Assembly (NCBI GenBank): GCA_031002005.1
Contig: JARYHS010009186.1
Location: 182,368,437-182,432,436 of the forward strand
DNA from: Vandiemenella viatica
Taxonomy: Eukaryota > Arthropoda > Insecta > Orthoptera > Morabidae
Direction: 5' to 3'
DNA length: 64,000 nucleotides
In this document: positions 1 to 14,010 of the stretch, in pieces
How positions within the stretch are numbered: position 1 is the stretch's first letter
How the letters are laid out: each line of letters opens with the position of its first letter
Translations under genes and position numbers: made by a program
Notes under the pieces: model-generated
The model's database searches: none
The model's input: the letters and a program-made list of their open reading frames with translations, nothing else
Told to the model about the DNA's origin: nothing

Positions 1-3000
1 GTAACGAAACGAAAAGAAATATGGATTTCTATTCAGCTGATATCTCGTATCTGCTTCACCGTTTCGTATGGACAGGAAATTAAATCTTTTAACTCAATAT
101 GAAAAGAAAGCTTTGGAAAAGGAACTAAAAGCTAGCGAGTGAAGCTTACATTTGAACTTAGCTCAAGAAGAGAAGAAATATTGTTAGATGTGTTGTATTA
201 CAGCAAATTCAATCGTTTTGATGTGATCGCCTTGAATTTCTGAGTGATCGTGCGGGCCTTTATTTGGTATGAAAAGCTTGTTAATGGCGTTACACGAGTT
301 CCAAAAATCTTTGAGGGAAAAATCTTGACCCGCCCTATAAAGTGATTTTTCCACGTCGTATGACAGCCATATGGTTTCCTTTCGTACATAAAAGAAAATA
401 ATGTACTATGCAGATTATGTGGCGAGGTCCTCGTGGCTTGAGGATACTGAAGAATTTTTGACTTAAATGTGGGTTTCCATGGTTCACTGAATCCAATATG
501 TTACCTCTGGAAGGTCGTAATTTTTATAGTAGTATCAAACCAATATCTTGGAGTTATAATTCAGTTAGTTTGACGTGAATCTAAAACATTTCTGATAGCA
601 GGAAAATTTTCTCACACGTAGAAATGCTTTCAAACACTGATTTATTCCACCTGGTAGTCAGACGATTGTATAATGCGGGCATAAATCAACTCCTTTGGAG
701 CACTTAGTGGTGGACTACTGTCGATGCAGGGCGCACGGCTGCTGGGGAGATCTCGTGGAGCCCGCGTCCGTGATATATAGCCGCTACCAGGCCAGCCTGC
801 AGAGCCCACAGGCATAATGTGCTGCTGACGCCATCCACCTGTTTACTCGCCGGCACGCTGCCAGAGCGACACTAAACAACCCCACGTCCAGTTGGATTCT
901 ATGTGTGTGCTCCAGGTAGACAGAAACAGCTTCCACTTTGTGACGCCATCAAGAACAATACGTTTGCTCTCCACATGTACAGTGAAACAGAGAGAAGCGT
1001 GTTTATCAGCGAACTGAATTTTAATTGTAAAATTCTAAGTTTTATCTTCAGATGGGGATGATTCACTCGTTTGTGCACATCGGGGTTAATAGATACGTCA
1101 GTGATTAGGTTGCATAAATTCAACTTTGGGATATCTTGGAACACAGGTACCCAGTATCGGGTTCAATATAAAATCTTTAGATTTTATATAACAATTCTAT
1201 TTTTTTTTTGCTTCGGAATGTTTGTTCCAAAACTAGTCTGGAACACATTTAAACAAATTTTTTTTGGCGATTTCTTGCTAAAAATTAATGACAATATCAG
1301 TTTCATAACATCCTGGCCATTGGTACTTACAGTTTTTCTTCATGTTAGAAATTTTATGATGCTTTATAATTTCCTAGCTTTAGTTTATACTCTGCAACTA
1401 TCTAAATACTGTTTCCATCTGGATTATCTCTTTTTTGGATTCATTATCGATGAATTATAACTTAGAAATTTACGGTTGACTAACAGTTTAGCACTAATTA
1501 ACAATTATAACCTAAGAATTGAACAAATGTTCTGGGAGAGAATTATTAGAAAGAGCTTAGTGCAGAGTTGCATGATATAGTTTAAGATAATATTTATAGG
1601 CATCATCTAAAGAAAGCTGGTAACCAGCGGACCAAGAAAAATTTGTATTATCTTTTATTCCACGAATTGTGCGAGTTTTCACTGAAAAATCGAAAAAAAA
1701 TCAATTTATTCCCCTTTATCTCAGAAAATAATGAAACTAAAATTATTTCATAATTTGCAGTGATATAGTGTCTTCTAAAGATTGCAGGGAAACCATAGCG
1801 ATAGTTCTGGCGATTATTATTTTATCAGAAAAATGGATCATTTGAGCTGATTTCTTTATTTAACTGATAATATTTTCTGATCAAAAAACCTTTATACACC
1901 TCGATATATAACATTAGTAACCGAAATGTATTTCGTGAAAATACTTAGACAAACTATAATTATTTTATCTCAATTTATTTTGTAGACATGATCTGTAAGA
2001 CAACTTCGCAAAAGGATTAATGAACTTGGTTTAAGAACGAAATCTCACTTCATTTTTAAATAAGTTTTTACAGGAAATTTTTTTCAGAAAATTCAATTTA
2101 ATATGCAATATGGATATCGAACCATCAGGGCGTGAGATGAACTCCGAGTTGACTTTTATTCCTATAATTTTTCACTCCTTTTGTTAACGACCGGGACGAT
2201 CATATGGGGCGCATACATATTGCGTCTAAATTATTTATCACAACTTCAGCTGCAATAATGTGATTAACTAAATCAACATATTGCCCCATAAGTATATCAC
2301 TGGTCAGTTTACAAGAAACTCCATTTTGTATTTCCGGTTTTGTGTTCTAGACTAATCCAGTTTTTGATATGTATTTGTTTAGTTGTTTGAACTGTTGTAA
2401 TATTATTATATTTATATGAAATACTGCAATGCCATTTTTTGCGTCTTGAGGAATTTTAAGAAAATCGTATAATAAGAAATTTCGTCTACCATAACCGAAT
2501 TAATATATACTAATTGTGATGTATTGTAAAGTAATAACTCAGACAGTACCATATTAGTTAGCAAGAATAACTTTAGTTTCATGATCCTGTCTGATTCAAT
2601 GTCTATGTGCTCAATTCGGCAATTATTTTTAAAAGTTTCTCATTTAATCTTAAGAAATTACGTCAATGTACTATGTCAAGAATTAATTGGTTATTATTAA
2701 TTAAATTTTATTAAATACTTAATTGAATGTTTTAAATAGTAAATGTTTCACAGGGGAGAATGTATTAAGAGAAATTCTTTTAACAGTTAGGATTTGTATG
2801 AACCCATTTTTATTTGAGATGATATTCTTTAATTATTATACACATCGCGATGGGCGAGGTAAAAGGAAAGAGGTAACTCTATAAAGATTACGTATATTCT
2901 TCTCGAACTTTCTACCGGGATATCACGTAGGTAGAAATAGAATGTGACGTTTCGGAGCCTGCCTCTGGCTCCATCTTCCGGCGAAATGTCGGATTTCCGA

Positions 3001-5274
3001 AGGGTCCTCGCTTATAAGTCCTTTGGTTGCCGGGTGACGTAAGTCACGTGCGTCGGGTCACAGACGGTGAGGCAGGGAAGGACCTGGTGGGGCGGCCTAT
3101 AAAGATTAGTTTCTGAATCAAGGGTCTATTGTCACATAAGTGTTGGTCTAAAGGGATATTGAACACAATCGAAATGATTTTTTAAAAAAAATCATTGTAT
3201 CACAGACAAATGCCACGCCTGGTTCCAAAAAAAATAAAAATTTCTTGCTGTATATTAAGCCTTATAAACGCAAGATATATATTTTTTTTACTTTGACATA
3301 ACCTACGCTGACCCAGAACCTCACTATCGTTCTTATTCGATAATTTTCCTCATATCTCTTTCATCGTCGGGTCGATTGTGCTTACTTGAATCCAGTAGAT
3401 TCCTGTCCTGGAGATTACCATCGTCGAAATTAGTTATAACATATGGAAAAGCAATCTTGGTACGTAGTCGCTCAGTGTACTTCAGAAAATGACAACATAA
3501 GAAGTTTTATAATTTCAAATTATTGTGGGTTGCCCAGAGATTGTCTACGTCAGAATTTAAAACAGACCTAATAGAGAGAAGCTAGTGCTTGCATTGATTC
3601 AACGATTCTTCTCTGCTCTACTTGTATCGAGTCACATCTCCTTTCTAAGTATTTTATCGGAACATTTAGTTTCTGGACTTGTATTTCAGTATAGAACTGC
3701 TGGCAAGTGTTTTGTCAAATTTATACTGGATTAAAGTGTTCGCATATAATGAAAAATTGTATACTGAAAGCAAACATATAGATCAGGAATAGATTAAGTA
3801 CATTTGAATAAAATCGTTTTAGTCCTTACATGATTGCTAAAAACAAATTATACTGTTTGAGCGGTCAAATGGAATCCCAACCGAACAGAAGGTTTTGGTA
3901 AGAAATGATAGATAGTAAATAGTACAAGTAATCCAAAGTTTTTACTCTTGTATGAGGAAATACTAAATATAGTCGCACTTGTGTATGAACAACCAGAATT
4001 TTCTTAAATAAAATTGATTTTGATGTCTTCTCGGAAGGAAAATTCACGTTGTAACTGAGTCTCAAGGAATGGTCAGATGCTCAGTATAGCAAAGTAAAAT
4101 TTACACACTGATGTTCTGATACAATTAATTTCGTGGATCGATTAATTATTTCTAAGGGTTTTATTTGAAATCTTTGTTTAAGATGGGCTACGGAGTTTCA
4201 GGGAGTTTCAAGCTTTGTTGCGGTATGTGAAATGTGTGGGTGTTATAAGCGTGGAGCATATCGATTGGAAATTTTAATATATCCTCTTGACGAAAGTCAT
4301 GATTGCTTTACTGGAGGGCTCTTTAATGAGGATCAAACAAACGCGTAACGAGAAATCGCTTGATGGGTGCAGCTGCTGTTTTCAGATGGTCGATACTGTA
4401 CGTCATGTTCCCTGTGCCAGGCATCTGTAGTTTGGTTGTGTTTGTACCTTTTGCCGCTCTATCGTCGGTGGCCATCGGAGCTGAACTAGTGTTCCCAGCC
4501 GACCGTCGCTTTTGGCACAACACGCACTTTGCGTTGATGAGGTTTTACACGGTCTCTGGACGTGGCAGCTACACGACCGCCCACGCGACTGCTACCAGCA
4601 ACAGAGAGACGAGTGGTTGTGATTGTATATTCGAAATTAATCCCTGCGGGAACTTGCTAACCCTCAGTTTGTACCACACCTGTTCCCGAAGGAACCCTCA
4701 TAAAAGTAACGCATACAAAATTCCTTATATTCCTTTTTTGATTTTTCATTCTATTTAGGATAAGTTCAGAATTTTACTTTTACCGTCCCTGGACCTAAGT
4801 ATGAACCAGTTGTAATGACAAAAATAGTTTATTTCTGCTGCTTTAACTATCTGTATGTTTTCATATAATGTAATAAAGTATAATGAGTATAAAGTTCGAA
4901 ACAGAACATGAATGTGATTCCTTTTACTTTCATGCAATGTAAGAATTTTCTTGTAGGATTCTGCAACAGCCTAGGGAAACAAATAAAAAATTAATTTAGC
5001 AATAAAACACCGGAAACCTTCAACAAGTTATAAATAACTACTCATTAGGGGAGTTTTGTGCATTTAATTAAACTCTTTAAATTGAGTTTTTAAATTACGT
5101 CAATTGAGAAAGTGAGCAAATAAAATTTCCTAGCTACACGATGGGTTTTTTATGTGGAGAAAAATGTGCAAATAGTAATTTGTTTTTAAAAATTTTGATT
5201 TAATGGTTTCACTTTTTAATTTTTTTTATGAAGTAAAAAAAAGTTAAAGGTCACGGGGTTCGTACGGTTTCTGT
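1..5274. other. AT-rich intergenic sequence, no supported gene
   Basis: AT-rich throughout, with only short open frames lacking recognisable domains. Three GC-richer patches interrupt it: about 690-890, 2940-3110 (contains a nested inverted repeat) and 4330-4640 (open on both strands, not recognised). No tRNA, rRNA or complete transposon was identified. Confidence 0.6.
2946..2990. repeat. Nested inverted repeat (potential hairpin)
   Basis: The outer arms are GACGTTTCG at 2946-2954 and CGAAATGTC at 2982-2990, which pair with one mismatch. Inside them GGAGCC (2954-2959) and GGCTCC (2967-2972) pair perfectly across a 7-base loop. It lies in a GC-richer patch that also holds a CACGTG E-box near 3045. 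It may be the core of an old dispersed repeat. No second copy was recognised in this window. Confidence 0.45.
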
Positions 5275-5519
5275 CGCTTCCCGTAGGATTCACGGAGGTA
5301 GAGGTCCGTATTTCCATTACAACCGTTGGTACTAGAATGGATGTGACGGGGTTAGCGCCACGCTTCGGCCATTATTTACCTTCCGCGAAGTTTCCTGCAC
5401 AGTACTCATTGGATAGCCGGCTGAGTGGGCCTGGGCAGCTTCGAGGAAAAATCCTCGGCGTCGTCGGGGATCGAACTTCGGTCGTCCTGGCCGCTCTACC
5501 ACGAGAACTACGCGACCGC
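5275..5519 (-). mobile_element. SINE-B copy 1 (tRNA-derived SINE, minus strand)
   Basis: Read on the minus strand, the right end carries a tRNA-like head: a box-A-like stretch containing TGGTAGAGCGG and, downstream, a box-B-like GTTCGATCCC. These are the two internal RNA polymerase III promoter elements. The body (CCCGTAGG, ACGGAGGTAGAG, GGATGTG, CAGCTTCGA, ATCCTCGGC on the plus strand) aligns collinearly with 19817-20074, so this is a dispersed family and not a tRNA gene. Target duplications were not found. The open frame at 5337-5612 lies mostly within this repeat and is not a gene. Confidence 0.7.
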
Positions 5520-8500
5520 ATTTACTGTTCTGAGATTCGAAAAATATGCTCCAAACTTGATTTGCATCAAGTGAGTGTAAAAGTAGTTGTAATTATGATA
5601 ACAGCAGGATGAACTGACTTTTTGGTCTGGTCTCTTGTTTCAATCACTTCCAATAGCATATCTGAACACAGATAAAATTCTCTGGGATAACTAGCGGAGT
5701 GAGTTAGTTTGTGAAACATGACGTGTCTGTGGCCATACGCTCTGTCGCCATTACCAAGTAATGTTATCTTTCACCAACGGACTCACTAGACTAGTTACTC
5801 CAGAGGATTGTATCTATAAACAACGCTGAGAAACTCTCCTTTTTTACATAATTCTGAACACTGTAAATTTAATAATAATGATCGGTTGATTATGAAATTC
5901 AATGATTAGCAATGTTTTAGACCTTATTATACTGTGAAGTTAATATTGTTTTAATTAATAGCTGCTGTGACTTTCATGTCACGTGGAGAATTCAGTACTA
6001 GTATTTTTATTACGACAATGGGTAGAGACAGGATTTTGAGTCAGAGTAATGAAGGAAACAGGAACACGAAGTAATAGTGTAAATTTTAGCAATTTATTGA
6101 TTAAATATTGGAGGATTTGTTTCTTTATTCCACCTTTGAATTAGATTCATTTTGCTTTGCCGTTTCACCATTACATGCACAAAACAGCTTATTAAGCAGA
6201 AAAAAATCACGTCTTGGCAGCATCTTTCTTTCCGCATCTTTGAACTACGTTACAATGTAAGATAGTAGGAACATTAGGAGTATCATGTCATGGATAACAG
6301 CAGAGTTGTGTCACTTCTCTTTGTGCCACAATAGACTGTACAGCACAACAGTGTTCAAAAGGGACAAAGGAACAAGAATCACTCTCCTCTATTGAAAGCA
6401 AAAAAACAGAAGTGACCATTGTAATCGAGAAAACAGACTCACGAATGTAAATGAAACAACATCACAAAATAAAAAAATAGTTTCAAACAATGGTTAACTG
6501 TTGGCTGGAAAAATGTTCACGTAAATACAAATGGAAAGTTTTCATAAATAAAAATATGTTCCATTAAATTTGGTTGATGTGTGCAATGCAGAATTCTGTG
6601 AATTCTAACAACGGGAGTTATGAATGTTTGATACATCACGTGGAGGATGAAAATGCTGTATATAATGAGAGGATACGGAGATGAGAAACACAACTCTGTT
6701 TTCTAAAGATACCGGGCATAATTTACAAAATCTGAGCACACATTATTTTGTGTTATTACTTTACTCCAGATGAAAGCAAATTAAACAAATTTTAATATTA
6801 CCCCTCATGAGATGTACAATTTTAATAAATTTTGACCGATTTTGTACCTTTTTATCTTTAATTAAGTGAACTATGTCTTATTGATAGTAACAAAAGTAGA
6901 TTGATATCTTAGTAAATGCTGATATTTGTTATAAGTGTTTTAAGTGTATTTGAATGTGTTATGCTAGCTAAAATGTTTTGTATAGTAAACTCTCGAAGAG
7001 CCACAAAATTCAATTAGAATTGAATTTTGTGTTGTACTTGAGTTCTAAGTTATTCCTCAGATATTAGCAAATTACAATTTTCTGAGGGCATCGTGAGTCG
7101 AAAGAATTAAAATTTATAGATGGCTAAATTACATGTCTATAACTTAATATATTATTATCAACCAAATGAAATTGGTATTTCTTCTTATGACTTACTCATT
7201 TACCGACTGTAAGTTTTAACAAGAACAAGTGAATAGTATACATACAGGTTTGACCACTTTGTGCTTTATCACCGTATTCGAATGATGTATTGCAGCAGTG
7301 TTCTGCATATTGATTGTGATTTAGCAGAACGTTCCATTTGTAAATGCAAGTTCAGCCCACAAAAGTTGCCTATATCTGCACGATACTGTTTATAATTAAT
7401 GAAAAATGTTTTTCTTCTAATATAAAACAAACAATAAATACGTTAGCCGGGATGAGAGTGTAGGTGGGGCTGTATTACATATATACCTAACTGCAATGAG
7501 TGCTTAAAGCAGTAACTTTCAAAAGATGACAAAGTTTGCGTTTATTTTACAGGTTCAAGTAAGACGTCAATGCTTTAGATAAATAACGAACATTACAAGG
7601 CGTATAAACAGTACCAATAGATCGTATTTTTAAGGTAAAGTTCTTTGGATTATACTAAATCTTTCCTATAATTGGAGAGGTGATAATTAAACGCTACAAC
7701 TTTGATATGATAAGATTTCTGCGGTGCCTCTTCTTTTGTTAGGAGGGTGGGGCTCTTCTTATTGATCATCCAGTCAACGTTACTCCAGGAAGATGTTTGT
7801 TTATTATTAATTCCTTATACCCGATGTCAGAGATTCTCATTTTATTATGAGTTGAATTTGAATTAGCTTCTACGCTGGCTGTTAAATTTGTTCCTCTATG
7901 ACCAATAAAATAATACTACTCTGTCTAAACTTCTTTTATTCAGACGTTTTAAGTTTTCAATTTGTACTGCATGATAGATCCTATACATTACTGAACTATT
8001 TTATCGGGTAATCGTCAAAACACAAACAGTTATTCCAATAACAGTAAAAGGAAGACGTGATATTTCGATTAAATATGCCGTATGTTGACATATTTATATC
8101 AGTTCTGATAACAGATACAGCTGCAATACTCCAATGCTTCACCATTAACGTTTGTTTTCATTTCTCTTAGCAGGGAACTCGTTTGAAAATACCGAAAAAC
8201 AAATTATCAATTTGGTGATAGGTTCGTTTACACTGTTATGATAGCGAAATACAGGAGACACGGCGACAGATTCAATAGAAAAGAAAAGTAAACTTTATCG
8301 CGGATGCATGTAAATATTAATTTTTGTATCTTGTATCAGAAAGGGGGATGAGAAATAAATTGATCTAAATACATGCACTAACACTTAGCTTTGCGTATTT
8401 TAGTGTTTGTAGCATCTATAACATGATAGCCTGGCTATCAGAAAAATAACCGAATGAAAGAAAAACCTAAGCGAACAATTTACAGAACGAAATTTCAGGG

Positions 8501-9030
8501 TCAGAGAACTTTGGAGGAACAAGGAGAAATTTTCGTAACTGTCACAACATTCGAAGGACCTCCCTTTTTTTTTAGCTAGGGTTTTAGTCAAAAGTATTAA
8601 TGCAATCTTGATGCAAAAGGTCTATTGTATACTTTCTTACTATGTGGAGATATTACAAATGTTTTCAATGAGGAGCCATCTTTAAAAATATACAACAAGT
8701 ACGGAAATACGACAAAACCGAAAAGACTGATGTTGAGAAGCAGAAAATTAAATGATTCGACGAAGAGAAAATGTATAGGTTGTGTATCAGACAGTTATCA
8801 TGAAACGAAAAACTGACAGCTAATCGTGAATTCGAAGATTTGTCCTTTTCTCCTGCTTGGAGGTTGGATAGTAAGCCATCAATCATATGTTTCTGCCCCT
8901 AAATCTTGATTCCCTATAGTTAACATGAAACAGTAGAAACAATTACATTTCATGCGTACAGAAGTAAATTCCGAGATTAGCATATAACATTTCAGCCTTT
9001 CATTTGTATCCCTATTCTGGGCATCAGGAC

Positions 9031-9056
<26 letters not shown>
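9031..9056. repeat. Poly(A) run, 26 A
   Basis: An uninterrupted run of 26 A residues. It could be the tail of a retroposed sequence lying to its left on the plus strand, but no SINE or LINE body was recognised there. Confidence 0.8.
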
Positions 9057-9062
<6 letters not shown>

Positions 9063-11703
9063 GGGAATCGTGCTATGTGGTCACGTTGTGAACTTAACGT
9101 TACCACTATAAATGTTTACAGGCCGTTGGGTGTTTGTTACCGAATCGGCTTTGTTAAACTATTTTGCACCAAGACGATTCATATTTCTAAATCAATCCAC
9201 CTTACTATTTATATTTGGCATGTACCTCACAGTATACACTAAAAGCCGCTTTGTTGTCGTTTCGACTGAGTTATGAGCTTACGAATATACATAGAAATTG
9301 GTTCCTTTTTATTGTCATTAAATTGACATTTTAATTTTTTGTGGTATTGTGTAACATTACATCAAAATTCAGTACGTTTACTATGATAAAATATTTTCGC
9401 ATGAAGGTGGAATCTTCAACGAATTTTATTTTTTTGTCAGCTTCCATCTTCTTTCCCAACGACAGAACATGACGTTTTGAGTAATAGTAGTTATGCAATT
9501 TTCGCTGGATCGCTGGCGGATTGCATTGAAGAAAGACGAGCTTTCAGCGGCGTACTCTGCCGCTACCTTCAGGCCCGATGTTCACTGCGCGCTGTAACAA
9601 CCAGCTGCTCTGTTTGTCAGACCTGAAGATGATGGCAGAGTAAGTCACCACACTGCAGCAGTGAACCGGCGAATATTATATTTAATCGACACGCCAAAGC
9701 CTTCGTTCACACAGTAGCTATGTTCATTGTGAATATCTACTTTATTGTCGACGGTGAGCTGATTTAATTTCCTAATTCTCTGTTATTAAAGTATTATTGT
9801 CCTGTTTAATGATACATGTCTTCAAACAATCATTTGATTTTTTCAGGTGAATATCTTACTTACCTAACCACTCCTCGTTTTATACATATTACCTTAGTAT
9901 ATCTATTATCCCTTGTATTTATCTCGGCTTCCAAGCTGCCCATCGCAGTCTTGTTTTCTACTATGTGGCCCATAAGTCTAACTATTCTGATCTCACAACT
10001 ATCTTAGACATTAGGAGGGCAATAGGAATGTATGGGATACTAAAATGAATATTTAAAAAAAAACGGATGTTTGGACAGTCAGCTTAAGATAACAACAATC
10101 CAACTGGTATGAAAACTACGATACCGTTATTCGGCTTCACGCCATGTAAAATTGTTAACAGAACAAATAAAATCGAAGTGGATATCCAATATTATTTGAA
10201 TACCAGATTGATTTAAGGGAAATAAAGTACAAGGATAAGCATTTCTAACATTACTAGATGGATAGATATATTTTTAATGAAATTTGGCGACGAAGCCATA
10301 CAGCCAACTCTGATATCGCTATTACGAGTATTTGAACATTTACAAGCTGTATTTCATTAGGATATTTGTTCCAAAAAGTACCGACAACAGGACGGACAAG
10401 AAACTTAATTGAAACTATTCATGCCAGAGAAAGATTCGAAACGCCTATCCCTGTTAAACGACCCAAAAATTCTATCCAAAGCCGCCGCAGTAGGCTAGAA
10501 GGAAAGATGAGCAAAGCAAAATTCGCACTTATAGTGGTTACCGATTTGAAAGAATTTTTTGCCAATTTTAAATGCAGCACTACTTTATTGTTTTTTTCCA
10601 GCAAGTCAGAGAAACCAATAGGATGACATATAATTTATTTAAAGGTTTATTTAGTTTGATAGGATTGGGGCTATCAAATGCTCTCTTTTATCATACCAGG
10701 TGTTTCTAACACATAATTTACGCCTTATATAAATTAACGGCTTACAATACTTACGTGAATTATGTTAATAACTAAAACAGTTATTAAAATCTTAATATTA
10801 TTGATGATTAATTACGGAATTAGTAAGTAAATTGAAGCTGAAGAATCTTATGAAACTAGGCACAAACTACTAGCAGTAAATGAAAGAATTAGCGAAACGT
10901 GAAAGCAGAGACAGAACAGTTAATACGGTTGAAAGTAATATTTTTTGAAGTCATTTTTAAATGGCCGATTTCTTCAGTAGTTATTTTCAGAGGAATTCTA
11001 TAATAGAGCCGCTGACAGGGAGAAGGATTTGGTAAGGATTTTCGAGCTATGGGTGGAGATGGTTAGTATGTTTGAGTTCGTAGATCTGGTGATAACATTA
11101 TGGCAATGTTCTAACTATGTGATGCTGCAACATATGAAGGCAGAAGCTTTCAGATGTACGAGGCGGTGAAAGAGATGCAAAATGTATAATCGTCGTCAAT
11201 CACGGGTATCAAACCGCTGTAAGCGTTCACATTGTAGCGAGACTGCTGTTGAAATAATGATATGTTTTACTATTTAAATGATTTTAATATTTGCGTGAAA
11301 CATACAAGGGGCTGGCTAGTGGAATTGGACGTCCAGAGACCTTTAACTGGCTTATAGACTGCCGGAATTTACCTGGAACACAGTGAAAAGGGCGTTTTGT
11401 CGCCAGAACAATAGATAGTTTATGGGGAGACATTCTCTTCTCACTACACACAGAGAGGCTCCGATATTCCCGTATGACTAATAAGTCAAAGGATTTATCT
11501 GGCGGATTTATTGTTAGCGTCCACCAAGTGATGCCTCCAGTCGCGAATGGAAACGTTTGCTAGCCGAAGTCAACCCGAATACCGATAATCGTTTCCGATT
11601 CGACACAGATTCACGTATTTATATATGGCTCACATGGCTGAGAATTTACCCAGTACGTTCCAATGAGCCAAGCAGTTAGAAACTTATAATTAGCTGTTCT
11701 ATA

Positions 11704-11711
11704 AATTCTGT
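11704..11711. repeat. 8-bp target site duplication, left copy
   Basis: AATTCTGT, repeated exactly at 12419-12426 on the other side of the foldback element. Confidence 0.6.
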
Positions 11712-12418
11712 GGCTCCACGTTAATACGTCAAAACCTACAAAAATTGTCCTAGCGGTATGAAATTTGGTACACACATTCCTTAGGTAATAATATTTGACT
11801 AAAAGTGTATAACGTAAATTTCGAATATGTGGAACTGAAGTAAAATCACTCGAAATGTGGGTAGATGCATACATGTTATTACGAAAGAAATGCACGTTAA
11901 TAGCTGTTAACATTTATTCCAAGAGTTTTGAAGTCTTCATTATTAAATAAAAACAGCTTTCCACATGCAAATTTCAGATAAGTAATAAGTAGAAAATCAG
12001 TAACTTTTACAATTTCTCTGTGCGTGGCTGACACTGTTTTTCAATGCTAAGATATATTGGATGACAGCCTACCTTCCAGGGTAAAACATGGCGTCTACCG
12101 TAACGAATGTTTGATACAGAGAATTTAAGTTGGTTTAATTTTTTTCTAATAGCAGTTGTGGTTAGGTTGAAATGCAGCCTGGACCAAGAATTAAGATTAA
12201 GAAACACGCAGAATAAACATAAACATGTAATAACGTGTATTTCTTGCGTAATAACATGTGTGCATCTACCCACAATTCTAGTGATTTTACTTTATTTCCA
12301 CACATTTGAAGCTTACGTTATACACTTTTAATCAAATATTATCGCCTAAGGAATGTGTGTACCAAATTTCATAACGAGAGGACAATTTTTGTAGGTTCCG
12401 ACGTATTAACGTGTTACC
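11712..12418. mobile_element. Foldback-type DNA transposon with long inverted arms
   Basis: The left arm (about 11717-11903) and the right arm (about 12228-12413) are reverse complements over roughly 185 bp with scattered differences. The outermost shared part is CACGTTAATACGTC against GACGTATTAACGTG. The ends read GG(C/T)(T/A)(C/A) before that core. The element is flanked by an exact 8-bp direct repeat, AATTCTGT, which fits a target duplication made by a cut-and-paste transposase (8 bp is typical of hAT, P and Merlin-like families). The middle, about 11904-12227, has no open frame long enough for a transposase, so it is non-autonomous. The superfamily is not assigned: the ends do not read like a typical hAT CAGGG terminus. 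Confidence 0.72.
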
Positions 12419-12426
12419 AATTCTGT
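12419..12426. repeat. 8-bp target site duplication, right copy
   Basis: AATTCTGT, identical to 11704-11711. Confidence 0.6.
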
Positions 12427-13758
12427 TTCCGCATGTGTTACGAGACCACGAATTGATGAGGAAGAAGAACTTGAGTCAGGCACCGAGGCTAAATCGTGGG
12501 AGACTAACAGCTTCCAAGTATCTTGCGTCCGTGACTTGCTGGGAGAGGTCACGCTTCCGACATTGAAGAAGTGTGTGTGAGTAGCCCATCACCGCACTTG
12601 CAAGACGCAAGTTGGTAGCAAGGCACTATCTGTCATAGTACTCAGAGGGGTACCACCTGAGCAATCACTGTGCTCACGGTGATATTTCTGATGCCTGGAG
12701 GGTTGCGCCTCATAGGGTATTTACGTCACACCGAAGCTGCCTGTGTGGGCTCCATAGAACTCTGTGGCCGCTAATCACCGTAAAACCACTAGGTATGCGA
12801 ACTGATAGAACTCAGTGTGCGCGTACCTTAGGTTCCTCGACCCTGCAGCCACTCTGTGTGGAGAAATCTGCTCGATTAAGACCACCACTCTCCGATGAAC
12901 ATTCTGAGATTTGTTAATAACCGTGAGCAGCCTGATATGATACGCAAAGACTCTGTCTAATTGTCCTTGCGTTCAACGACTTGTATTTTTGTTTAAGGCC
13001 ATGACTTAACGGAGCCCATTATTAGATTAAAACGAAAACATTCGTTACTATAAAGTTCAATTTGTGTTGCGCACAATTTATATATATATATATAATTTGA
13101 ATTTTTGATTAGCGTTTGTTATAATGACATCGTGCTTTTGGATTTCACGTAAACTTTTGATAATTGTTTGTTTATTATTAACATTCTATGATTTAAATTG
13201 TAAGACATGGTGTTACTTATGTCGAATCATTAATTACACATGTATTTCAGCAATTGTAAATACACCGATGTCTGTGTGCCTTTCAGGTTAGTTGAATAAA
13301 TTGTTAGATTACGAATTTATTAGTGATAAATGATAGAATATCATTTATTACACACTTCCCTCATTAAAATCAACTTACAAAATTATCGAAATTAACACCC
13401 CGCTCAAACCCTCATTCTACCACAACATGCAGTGGAGACTGTTATACAGTCGTAGGTGGCAGATGAATCTCACACGAGAGAACATAACAAGCTCAAGTTT
13501 TCTTCTGTCTGCCGAACTTATATTTTGCAGCGCAGCATCACAGCAAACGAAGAGGTAATTTAACCGTGTTTCCCGAGGTTTTATTTTTGGAAGATGGGAT
13601 GTGACCTTACTACCTATCAATTTTAAACTAGCAACAGCAATTACCTGAGATTTAGTCGGGTTTAATTTTAATCCAACCCAATAAGAGCGATATAAGAACT
13701 AGAGAATTCAGCTAATTGTAACATGAAGAAATGGCAGGGCAAGAATCAATTAATACAA
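12427..13758. other. No supported gene; GC-richer patch then AT-rich sequence
   Basis: About 12440-12910 is clearly GC-richer than its surroundings but holds no long open frame and no recognisable repeat. The rest is AT-rich, with a short TA dinucleotide run near 13080. Confidence 0.5.
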
Positions 13759-14010
13759 GACTAGCAGAGTACCGTGTGATGCTCAGGGGTTGGCTATGAA
13801 ACTTCTGACGTTTTATTGAGATATTTCCAAAAAACTGAACCATTATACGTGTTAATCAATCGTAATTTGGGTGATGGGGATGGGGGGAGGGTGATTTTTT
13901 AAACCAAATGTAGGTAGCATTTTTCCCCTTGTTCTAAAGTATACGAGTACAAAGTTTCATCGAGATCGGATAAAACTGTGGATTTGTGTAAAGGATATTC
14001 AAACATATAG
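13759..14010 (+). repeat. Repeat F, short related copy
   Basis: Starts with GACTAGCAGAGTACC and ends in the same 3' module as the two longer copies (AAAGTTTCATCGAGATCGGA, then AACTGTGGATTTGTGTA). Only the tail is clearly shared with 33459-34982 and 47574-48443. The interior is shorter and different, so this may be a deleted member or a different element that shares a tail. Confidence 0.5.

Larger units (their letters stand above)
5520..11711. other. AT-rich intergenic sequence, no supported gene
   Basis: Long AT-rich stretch with scattered short open frames of no recognisable family. A 26-base A-run lies at 9031-9056 and a GC-richer patch at about 9490-9680. The frame at 10366-10626 (86 codons) is the longest in its part but matches no domain I know and overlaps an opposite-strand frame. 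Confidence 0.55.

Noticed and set aside
1071..1460. 129-codon Phe/Leu-rich frame
   Set aside because: AT-rich sequence giving hydrophobic codons; no family or structure beyond composition.
10366..10626. 86-codon basic frame
   Set aside because: No recognisable motif and overlaps an antisense frame; could be an exon but nothing supports it.
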